Source: Pseudomonas caricapapayae (lineage in GTDB: Bacteria; Pseudomonadota; Gammaproteobacteria; Pseudomonadales; Pseudomonadaceae). Taken from it: 47,196 bases of DNA. Position 1 is the stretch's first letter. Each line of letters opens with the position of its first letter. The notes below the pieces were generated by a model. The model saw nothing but the letters and a program-made list of their open reading frames with translations. It did not search any database and was not told where the DNA came from. Location: positions 1 to 47,196 of the forward strand of contig NZ_LJPW01000067.1 of assembly GCF_001400735.1 (NCBI RefSeq). The letters run 5' to 3'. Below, one piece after another: positions 1 through 6,713 of this stretch. The position numbers and the translations under genes were made by a program.

Positions 1-2830
1 CCAGCTGCAGAAGGAAACCCGCTACGACTGGCTGGACGAAAAGCAAAAGTCGCTGACCCTGACCAGCACCTTCGGCTACGACGACTGGGGCCAGCAAGTC
101 AGTGAAACAGGGCCGGACGGGGTGGTGGCCTGCAGCCTGATGAATCCATTTGGCTGGCGAACCGAAGATGGCGACTATATGCCGACTCAAAGCAGTTGGC
201 AGCAGACAGGTCCCGACTCCAGTGAGCACTATGGTCGGGTAGAGAGCCAGCTCAATCTGCTCGGCAAGCCTGACAAGGTGGAGCGCTTCGCTTTAGACAA
301 GACGAGCATGGGCAAACAGATTTTTCGTTACGACGGCCTGGGTCGTCTGGTTGAGGAAGTCAGTACCCTGGGCCATGTCGGCCGGTATAGCTACGATGCT
401 TTCGACCGCATGGTCGAGAGTACCCTGCCTAATAAAGATAAGGTTTTACGCAGTTACGCCGCGCACAGCACCGCCGAACTGGCCAGTGAAATAACTGTTC
501 AGTCTGCCAACGCTCGCCTGGCCGCCGTCATTGCCGGAGAGCAATCATTTGACGGACTTGGCCGCCTCATCCAGCTCCGTACGGGCGGACGCGTCGAGAA
601 CTATCGCTATGACAGCAGCCACCTGAGGATCAGCGAGCGCATCACGCCAAGCAATGCCTCCATTCATTACACCTATGATTTGGGCCTGACCGAAGAACCC
701 ATTCGCACCCAGTCACCCGATGATGACGTCAGCTTTGAATACGACGAAAAAAGTGCACGCATGCTGAAATCAATCAATGGACAAGGGGAACGCAGCTACA
801 CCTACGACGCAGCCGGGCATCTGCAGCAGAATATCTGGAAGGCAAACGGGCACACCTGGACCACTCGATACACACATTCTTTACACGGCAGGCAGCTGCA
901 GCGCACGGATGTCAGCAGCCTGAGCACCGTTTATAGCCATGACAGCTTCGGAAGAGTAAGCGAGGTCACACAGGGGCAACTGCAAGCCGTGTTCACGTAC
1001 GACTCGCTAAGCCGCACAGCGGGCATACTCACCACCGACCTGATGTCCGGCACCTATCTGAACACTGTTATCGAATATGACGAACACTCTCGGGAAATAC
1101 TGCGCACCCTGAGCCAGAACGGGCACCCTGCCCGCACTATTCATCAGGCATGGAGGGCGGACGACCAACTGCTCAGTCGGCACCTGCAGGAAGCTGGCAA
1201 AAGTCTGTTACTTGAAGAATTCACCTACGACAATCGCGGGCGGCTGATACTGTTCAAATGTTCTGGGGCGACGCTGCCGCGCAACAGGCAGGGCCATGAG
1301 ATTATCAGCCAGCTGTTTCGTTTCGATGCGCTGGATAACATCATTGCCTCCATCACCACCTTTGCCGATGGTTCCAGAGAAATGACAGGCTACCGTTACA
1401 ATTCGCCGGTTGATGCCTGCCAATTACTGGAAGTCACCTACAGACTCATGAAAGGCACGCAGGCCTTTCCCGACTACCTACCCAGCGTCAGTTTTGCCTA
1501 CGACAAGGACGGCAACATGCTCAATGATGAGCAGGGTCAACAGTTGATTTATGACAGCCAGAACAGGCTGATGGGTGTCAGAAATGGCAGCGGTCTTTCG
1601 GTCAACCAGTTTGCCTATGACGGACACAACCACCTTACAGCGGTCACGCAAGGCAGTGACGACGCCACGCTGCGTTTTTATGAAGGAGATCGACTGAGCA
1701 ACACGGTACAGGCTCAGACCAGAACTCAATACCTGAGCGACGGCGATACACCACTTGGCCAGCAACAGGTCGGTGACTCGGCCAGCACAGCATTACTGTT
1801 GATGAGTAACGCGAGCAACAGTGTCATCGGCGAAATCCAGCAATCCGAATTGCGCACGGCCGTTTATAACGCTTATGGGGAACGCAGCAGCGATGACGAG
1901 CTGCAAAGTCTGTTGGCGTTCAACGGTGAAATACGCGACCCGTCCTGCGGCTGGTACCTGCTGGGCAAGGGCTACCGCGCTTATAACCCTGAACTGATGC
2001 GTTTTCACAGTCCGGACTCAATGAGCCCGTTCGGTGCAGGCGGGCTTAACCCTTATGGTTACTGCATCGGTAATCCTATTGCCTTTCAGGACCCGACCGG
2101 GCACAGCGTAGGTCAGCTTTATTACAACCAGCACGAGACCGACATCCTTGCCGTCGGGATTACCTGGGGGGCTGCAGCGCTGGGCATTGCCTTCTCGGCA
2201 GCCTCATTTGGCGCGCTCTCGCCCGTCATGATGGCCGTTGTGGGTGTGGGGATAGCCACTGATATCGCATCCGCAGGCCTGATCACCGCTGGTTTGACGA
2301 ACAAAGACCCGGAGCAGGCCGATGAACTGACTACATACGGTTATCTGTTAGCTCTGCTAAATAGCGTGGTATTTCTTTCGGGGATGGGCAAGTCGAGTCT
2401 GAAAGTCACCACTAGAAAAGCAAGATCTGCATATAAAGAAGTTTTTGAATTTGAAAATCTTCCTCACGATTTCAAAGGCCTGAAAATGGGAAAAAACGGT
2501 GTAGTGAGAAACAATCCGCTGTACAAAGACAACTCGAGGCGTAGCCACATAAACAGCCTATTTCCTGTAACAGACACGAATAAAACAGTGAGTAGAGCAT
2601 CCCAAACAACACCACACGCCTCGACAGCACAGGAAACTGTGTCTAACGTTGCTCCTCAACCACCAAAAACACCCGCTACATCATCCACCTCCACACAAAC
2701 AACAGAAGCGATACAGCAAACACAAACGAGCCCCAACCATAAAGAATTTAGACACACCGTAGATATTAGGCGCGGAATGAACTATCCCACCTCGCTCCCA
2801 CTCCCAGGCTCAGCCACTTACAACCGTTAG
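1..2830 (+). CDS. Rhs/YD-repeat toxin, TccC-like, 5' partial
   Basis: The frame is open from base 2 with no in-frame start needed, so the gene begins upstream; 942 residues are visible. Many YD repeats are seen (for example YDGLGRL, YTYDAAGHL, FTYDNRGRL, FAYDKDGNM). They form the hollow Rhs shell. The conserved core end lies at about 1915-2100 and includes the stretches GKGYRAYNPELMRFHSPDS, PFGAGGLNPYGY and DPTGH. This form is typical of TccC subunits of insecticidal Tc toxins, where the variable part after the core is the cleaved toxic payload. Here that part is 242 residues: a hydrophobic stretch (about 2150-2400), then a Lys-rich and finally Ser/Thr/Pro-rich tail whose DNA is visibly richer in A and T. 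I do not recognise the payload. No immunity-like gene follows on this strand, which fits an eukaryote-directed Tc payload better than an antibacterial Rhs. The family call is firm; the payload activity is unknown. Confidence 0.85.
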   Translation, partial: QLQKETRYDWLDEKQKSLTLTSTFGYDDWGQQVSETGPDGVVACSLMNPFGWRTEDGDYMPTQSSWQQTGPDSSEHYGRVESQLNLLGKPDKVERFALDKTSMGKQIFRYDGLGRLVEEVSTLGHVGRYSYDAFDRMVESTLPNKDKVLRSYAAHSTAELASEITVQSANARLAAVIAGEQSFDGLGRLIQLRTGGRVENYRYDSSHLRISERITPSNASIHYTYDLGLTEEPIRTQSPDDDVSFEYDEKSARMLKSINGQGERSYTYDAAGHLQQNIWKANGHTWTTRYTHSLHGRQLQRTDVSSLSTVYSHDSFGRVSEVTQGQLQAVFTYDSLSRTAGILTTDLMSGTYLNTVIEYDEHSREILRTLSQNGHPARTIHQAWRADDQLLSRHLQEAGKSLLLEEFTYDNRGRLILFKCSGATLPRNRQGHEIISQLFRFDALDNIIASITTFADGSREMTGYRYNSPVDACQLLEVTYRLMKGTQAFPDYLPSVSFAYDKDGNMLNDEQGQQLIYDSQNRLMGVRNGSGLSVNQFAYDGHNHLTAVTQGSDDATLRFYEGDRLSNTVQAQTRTQYLSDGDTPLGQQQVGDSASTALLLMSNASNSVIGEIQQSELRTAVYNAYGERSSDDELQSLLAFNGEIRDPSCGWYLLGKGYRAYNPELMRFHSPDSMSPFGAGGLNPYGYCIGNPIAFQDPTGHSVGQLYYNQHETDILAVGITWGAAALGIAFSAASFGALSPVMMAVVGVGIATDIASAGLITAGLTNKDPEQADELTTYGYLLALLNSVVFLSGMGKSSLKVTTRKARSAYKEVFEFENLPHDFKGLKMGKNGVVRNNPLYKDNSRRSHINSLFPVTDTNKTVSRASQTTPHASTAQETVSNVAPQPPKTPATSSTSTQTTEAIQQTQTSPNHKEFRHTVDIRRGMNYPTSLPLPGSATYNR

Positions 2831-2842
2831 TTCACAACCCCG

Positions 2843-2873
2843 TACACCTGCATCAACTTATGAAGCAGGTGTA
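2843..2873 (+). terminator. Hairpin after the Rhs gene
   Basis: TACACCTGC (2843-2851) pairs perfectly with GCAGGTGTA (2865-2873) across a 13-nt loop, starting 12 nt after the Rhs stop. No T-run follows, so intrinsic termination is possible but weakly supported. The rest of the 318-bp gap to the fimbrial gene is A/C-rich and holds no credible gene; its only other clear element is the dyad at 2997-3014. Confidence 0.4.
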
Positions 2874-2996
2874 TCCCGACTCACCACCTAAAAATCACCT
2901 ACCAAAATTCCTACAATAAAAGAGGAAAACCCCCTACACAAACAAGAACTTCTCCTATTCCAACCCCCCACCAATCCCCCTAACCTGCACGCCGCC

Positions 2997-3014
2997 CGTA
3001 GGACCAAACCTACA
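2997..3014. promoter_or_regulatory. GTAGG-N6-CCTAC dyad upstream of fimbrial gene
   Basis: CGTAGGACCAAACCTACA is an inverted repeat of GTAGG with a 6-bp spacer, ending 134 nt before the fimbrial subunit ATG. A close copy (TGTAGGACCATTCCCACA) lies 135 nt before the autotransporter start at 9035. The geometry resembles sites of LuxR/NarL-type response regulators such as the GacA box (TGTAAG-N6-CTTACA), but the half-site differs. The regulator is unknown; function is inferred from conservation of sequence and spacing. Confidence 0.5.
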
Positions 3015-3148
3015 AATATTTCGCAACATCCCTACTGGCACTGCTGCGGTTTACCCAAACAACGGGTGAACCCGCAAATAGACCTACCACCTCGGTAACG
3101 CAGACGAAATCCGCCATCCCGAGACATTCATTTACAAAGGAATTACAA

Positions 3149-3697
3149 ATGAAACGCACTTTGCTCGCACTGCCATTGACACTGCTGATGGGCGCTGCTG
3201 CTCCTGCTTTCGCCAATACCGGCACGATCAACTTCACCGGTAACATCACGTCGGCCACCTGCAGCATTGAAGTAGTCGACCCGATTACCGGTAACGCGGG
3301 CAGTGGCCTGGTGAACATAGGTTCTGTCGCTGCCAGCCGCTTTACCGGCGCAGACCAGGAAGAAGGCGGCAAAGGCTTTGGCTTGCGTGTCACGCCGGGT
3401 GCCGGTTGCACCATCCTACCCGGCGCGAAGGCCGAGGTAACGTTCACCGGTACTCCGGATGCATCGGGTAAATACTTCCGTTTCAAACCTCTCGGCGGCT
3501 CGGCGACCAATGTTGTCGCCGTGCTGAAGGATGACCTCGGCACAACGATCGACCACGGTACTCCCTCCAAAGAGTACAACCTGCACGAAACCAACCCTAC
3601 CGACATGCTGTTCTACGTCATGTACCGCTCTACCGCTGCCAGCGTAACAGCCGGTGCAACTGAAGCAGACGTGCGTTTCTCCGTCGCCATCAACTGA
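3149..3697 (+). CDS. Type 1-like fimbrial major subunit
   Basis: 182 residues. A signal peptide ends at about residue 22 (LMGAAAPAFA). It is followed by the pilin pattern GTINFTGNITSATCSI with one conserved Cys near residue 38 and its partner in GAGCTIL near residue 90, which would form the pilin disulphide. The C-terminus VRFSVAIN is the final beta strand through which chaperone and neighbouring subunits bind. AAAGGA lies 6 nt before the ATG. It is the first gene of a small chaperone-usher operon, followed by a strong hairpin and the chaperone. Because the usher gene downstream is reduced to a fragment, this locus alone probably cannot assemble a fimbria; the pilin could only be used by an usher encoded elsewhere. 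The family call is secure; whether it is functional is not. Confidence 0.87.
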   Translation: MKRTLLALPLTLLMGAAAPAFANTGTINFTGNITSATCSIEVVDPITGNAGSGLVNIGSVAASRFTGADQEEGGKGFGLRVTPGAGCTILPGAKAEVTFTGTPDASGKYFRFKPLGGSATNVVAVLKDDLGTTIDHGTPSKEYNLHETNPTDMLFYVMYRSTAASVTAGATEADVRFSVAIN

Positions 3698-3708
3698 CAG
3701 GCGTCCCT

Positions 3709-3744
3709 GCTCCCTGCCCTCGCCTGAGGGCAGGGAGCACTTTT
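3709..3744 (+). terminator. Strong hairpin between pilin and chaperone genes
   Basis: GCTCCCTGCCCTC (3709-3721) pairs perfectly with GAGGGCAGGGAGC (3726-3738) around a 4-nt loop, followed by a short TTTT. This 13-bp stem directly after the pilin stop is typical of chaperone-usher operons, where partial termination or 3' protection makes more pilin than chaperone mRNA. Confidence 0.75.
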
Positions 3745-3764
3745 GATGACACAGGTATTTTCAT

Positions 3765-4520
3765 ATGTTTCCGGAAAAACCGACGGTTCGAGCCCGAGCC
3801 TTGCCCCTTGCCATCCTGAGCACATTGTTGGTGTTCGGCTATCAACCTGCCAGTAATGCGGCACTCGTGATCAGCGGCACCCGGGTGATTTTCAACAGCG
3901 ACAAACGTAGCGTGTCGTTGATCATTTCCAACCCCGGCGACAAAACCTATGCAGCACAAACATGGGTCAATACCGCAGCTGACGACACCACTACCGCAGT
4001 ACCTTTCCTGCCCTCCCCGCCGTTATTCAGGCTCGACCCGAATAAAGAGCAACAGCTGAAGATCAATGGCTTGCCCAACGACCTGCCCAGAGACCGGGAG
4101 TCACTGTTCTACTTCAATGTTCAGGAAATCCCTCAGGCCGATACTCAGGGGTCTAGCAATGTCCTGAATATCGCGCTGCGGACCCGGATAAAGCTGTTTT
4201 ACCGGCCCGTTGAACTCAAGGACAACCCGGTTGCACGCCTTAAAGATCTGCAATGGTCTGCCACACAGGTCGATGGCAAGACACAGTTGCACGTGGAAAA
4301 CCCGACACCTTTCCATGTGTCCTTCACACGCTTTGACGTGAAGACTGCGCAAACATCTCAGAGACTCAACAGCCCGACGATGGTGGGTCCGTTTTCCAGC
4401 CAGTCCTACGCTCTCGATAGCCTCAAACCAGGCCTTGGCATGCAGCTGACCTTTGCCACCATCAACGATTACGGCGGCGTCACGCCCGATATGACCATAC
4501 CGGTCCCGCTCAAGCCATAG
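3765..4520 (+). CDS. Periplasmic fimbrial chaperone, PapD/FimC family
   Basis: 251 residues, the normal length. The N-terminal signal peptide (PLAILSTLLVFGYQPASNA) is followed by ALVISGTRVIFN, the first strand of the PapD Ig-like domain. The family signatures FRLDPNKEQ, RESLFYFNVQEIP and ALRTRIKLFYRP are present; the last is the G1 strand region whose basic residue anchors the subunit C-terminus. Domain 2 ends with TFATINDYGG. The chaperone folds pilins in the periplasm by donor-strand complementation and delivers them to an outer-membrane usher. It lies 67 bp after the pilin gene and 31 bp before the usher/adhesin remnant. The ribosome-binding site is poor (start ATG within CATATG), so translation may depend on coupling or be low. 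The reading frame is intact. Confidence 0.88.
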   Translation: MFPEKPTVRARALPLAILSTLLVFGYQPASNAALVISGTRVIFNSDKRSVSLIISNPGDKTYAAQTWVNTAADDTTTAVPFLPSPPLFRLDPNKEQQLKINGLPNDLPRDRESLFYFNVQEIPQADTQGSSNVLNIALRTRIKLFYRPVELKDNPVARLKDLQWSATQVDGKTQLHVENPTPFHVSFTRFDVKTAQTSQRLNSPTMVGPFSSQSYALDSLKPGLGMQLTFATINDYGGVTPDMTIPVPLKP

Positions 4521-4551
4521 CCCTCGCCGCACATTGCCAGGAACACCCCCC

Positions 4552-4998
4552 ATGCTTTTCCACATCGGACCATCGCGTCCGGGTAGCCGCTTGCGTCTGA
4601 CCTTTCTGTTTATTGTCAGTAGCGGCGTGCCCGCATTGCAGACAGCCGTCGCGCAGGCAGCACAACCCGTCAAGTTCCAGTCCGGCTTCATGCGTCAGGA
4701 CGGCATGCAGAACAACGCCACCGCAGAGATGGCGCTGGCCAGCCTGAGCAATGAGCAAAACCTGGCACCTGGACGCCATCTGGTCAGCCTGTTCGTCAAT
4801 CTTGAATACGTCGACGAGCGCGAGGTCGAGTTCCTGGCCCACCCCGAGGATGGTCGCCTGGATGTACCAATTGCACCGGTAGGGATGGGCACGACCGTAC
4901 TGGACCTCAGCGCTCGCTATTTCCAGATTGACGACACCGTCGATATTCAGGCGGGTGAAGCCAAAGGGTCACTGAGCTTCACCATCAGTTACCAGTAA
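4552..4998 (+). CDS. Usher N-terminus fused to fimbrial adhesin C-terminus (operon remnant)
   Basis: 148 residues from the ATG at 4552, which has AGGA 9 nt upstream; a TTG at 4534 is less likely. After a signal peptide (ending near AQAAQ, residue 38), residues 38-105 match the N-terminal usher domain: KFQSGFM, then LAPGRHLVSLFVNLEYVDEREVEF in two pieces, equivalent to the PG-Y-VDIYLN region of FimD. Instead of the expected 800-residue barrel, the sequence passes at about residues 105-110 into GTTVLDLSARYFQ and ends LSFTISYQ, which looks like the last strands of a two-domain tip adhesin or minor pilin. The simplest reading is an in-frame deletion that removed most of the usher and the start of a downstream adhesin gene. 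The product cannot be an usher. Alternatively it is a small unrecognised pilin-like protein. Confidence 0.6.
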   Translation: MLFHIGPSRPGSRLRLTFLFIVSSGVPALQTAVAQAAQPVKFQSGFMRQDGMQNNATAEMALASLSNEQNLAPGRHLVSLFVNLEYVDEREVEFLAHPEDGRLDVPIAPVGMGTTVLDLSARYFQIDDTVDIQAGEAKGSLSFTISYQ

Positions 4999-5024
4999 AA
5001 CCTGCCACCGGCCTTTGTCTGAAT

Positions 5025-5045
5025 ACCGGGCCACACCGGCCCGGT
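5025..5045. terminator. Hairpin between convergent genes
   Basis: ACCGGGCC (5025-5032) and GGCCCGGT (5038-5045) form a perfect GC-rich stem with a 5-nt loop, exactly between the plus-strand fimbrial operon and the stop codon of the minus-strand gene. There is no T-run, so it is a likely but not classical bidirectional terminator. Confidence 0.45.
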
Positions 5046-6539
5046 TCAAGGCACAAGTGTCAGACTCAGCAACGGGAAGGTGGCGGGAGCCGCCCCGCTT
5101 GCAAAACTGACTTTCACCTGTACGACAAGTCCTTTATTAATCGTAAAGGCCAGGAAGATATTTTTTTGTACATCCACCGTCACTTTCGAAGCCTCTACAT
5201 CGCCTGCCTGAACCGGATAGTCGTCGAGGATTACCTGCGTGTGACCCACCCCCTGCAACGTTATAGTCAGCTTTTGGCCGACTGCCATGAACGGCCAGCG
5301 GGCCAACGAAAACGTCGCATAGTCGACGATGCGCGCCAGGCTCAGATCGCCCACAACGCCTTCAGGCCGGGTGCACTGAACAGTCGGCCACTTGCTGGTT
5401 GCTATAAACTGGACCGTCAGTTCATGCAGGTCCGATGTCGCAGGATCGCTGCCGGCAACCTCATAATAAACCGGAATACGCTTGCCCATATGCTGACTGA
5501 TAAACGTCGGCGGGATGCTGAACCGCAGACCACTCGCATCGGCCTCTGTGGAGTGATACGCCCCCTCGGTGCCAGGGTCTGCCCATTGCACGGACAGCAC
5601 GTCATCTGGCCTGAACTGCGCATCGGCGGGTATGACGACAGTGACACCTCGTAAAGCGTGTAAAGGGTCAAGCGTACTGCTGCTGGAAGAAGAGCTCGAC
5701 GCCTCTGCGACACTGGGACTGGGCAGATAGCGCGGGAGCGGCCGAGCCTGTACCTGAAGGATTACAGGCAAGGAGACGTTCGACAAGTTGCCGGCACGGT
5801 CGCCAAGTTTATAAAAAGCGTAGCGTTCACCATCGCCACGTGCCCGGATCATGTCCCCTTTAAAGCTCAGCGTGATGGGGAAGACAAGGTCAGCCTTATA
5901 GAGCACGCGCTGCGAGACAATATTGCGGTCGTCCGTATCGAAAGGTGTTTCGCTCCAGTACCAGGTGACCACATCACCTGGCTTGCCGCCGCGGTAAGAC
6001 TCAATCCACGCGTCGACCTTGTCGCCGTTACGCTCCAGGTACTCAGCCGTAATCTGCGAAGTATCAAATCGCAACCGCCCCTGATCACCTCCCAATATCG
6101 GGGGAGTCAGATCAACGGTGACGGTCTGGGGTTGGGACTGCCACCCGTTAGCGTCCCATGAACTCACTTCGTAGCTCATGTGATGTTCCCCGGGTACGAG
6201 ATTGCCTGCTGGCATTTCAAACAGCAGATCTTCCGGGGGCAATGACGGGAGGCCTGAAGGCCAGGTCTTCTCATAGACCTGCGTAGTGGTATTCCAATAA
6301 ACCTTAAGCACAGTAACATAGCCAGGAAATCCGGGGTCATATTCCCATGCGGGTATCTCTACGGGCAGCGGATCGAATGCATAGTCTAGCGGCAATAACC
6401 CCTTTTCCTCCCACCGTGGATCGTCAGGAAGAAGATTGGCAATTTTTGGCGGTGGACCTTCAAACTGCTGCTTGAAAAACGGCTTGAATAGCCCGCCCAA
6501 CCCGTTAAGTAACCATTTATACAATCGAGCCCATGTCAT
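5046..6539 (-). CDS. Ig-like-repeat protein of unknown function (paralogue A)
   Basis: 497 residues from the ATG at 6539, which has AAGGGA 7 nt upstream; an in-frame ATG at 6578 lacks this. There is no signal peptide or membrane helix. The N-terminus has the short WARLYKWLLNGLGG segment, then DDPRW...LLP, both echoed in the protein at 9340-11343. The rest is a chain of roughly 90-110-residue beta-rich modules of the type V..IP......DDVLSVQW...FSIPP.....RIPVYYEV, interrupted by a linker with eight serines in a row. Two modules in the first half read as GEHHMSYEVSSWDANGW and RYAFYKLGDRAGN, as in bacterial Ig-like domains. Genes of this kind occur beside Rhs/Tc and adhesin loci in Pseudomonas, but I know of no assigned function. 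Without a secretion signal its location is unclear. Confidence 0.75.
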   Translation of the reverse strand: MTWARLYKWLLNGLGGLFKPFFKQQFEGPPPKIANLLPDDPRWEEKGLLPLDYAFDPLPVEIPAWEYDPGFPGYVTVLKVYWNTTTQVYEKTWPSGLPSLPPEDLLFEMPAGNLVPGEHHMSYEVSSWDANGWQSQPQTVTVDLTPPILGGDQGRLRFDTSQITAEYLERNGDKVDAWIESYRGGKPGDVVTWYWSETPFDTDDRNIVSQRVLYKADLVFPITLSFKGDMIRARGDGERYAFYKLGDRAGNLSNVSLPVILQVQARPLPRYLPSPSVAEASSSSSSSSTLDPLHALRGVTVVIPADAQFRPDDVLSVQWADPGTEGAYHSTEADASGLRFSIPPTFISQHMGKRIPVYYEVAGSDPATSDLHELTVQFIATSKWPTVQCTRPEGVVGDLSLARIVDYATFSLARWPFMAVGQKLTITLQGVGHTQVILDDYPVQAGDVEASKVTVDVQKNIFLAFTINKGLVVQVKVSFASGAAPATFPLLSLTLVP

Positions 6540-6665
6540 TTTCAGGTCCCTTGAAGTTCTGCCCTGCCCCGTAAACATCCATATTCACATCGGCTTACTC
6601 AAACACATCGGCGTGCGCGGGTGCGACTGGCAGAACTGCTAGTTGACAAACCCTGCCAGTAATCT

Positions 6666-6702
6666 GCAAAAAAGGAGAAGTCATTACTGACCTCCCCTTT
6701 TG
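6666..6702 (-). terminator. Rho-independent terminator of the autotransporter gene
   Basis: Read on the minus strand, a GGAG/CTCC plus GTCA/TGAC stem with a 4-nt loop (6674-6695) is followed by six T's (6668-6673 as A's on the plus strand). It starts about 12 nt after the autotransporter stop and separates it from the next minus-strand gene. Confidence 0.75.
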
Positions 6703-6713
6703 CTTTCAGATGA

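Noticed and set aside
4534..4551. TTG start at 4534 for the usher/adhesin fusion
   Set aside because: The ATG at 4552 has AGGA at 9 nt and starts directly into the signal peptide; the TTG has no site.
5670..5705. Serine run in the Ig-repeat protein as a slippage-prone simple repeat
   Set aside because: The eight serines use mixed TCN and AGY codons, so the DNA is not a simple tandem repeat and phase variation by slippage is unlikely.
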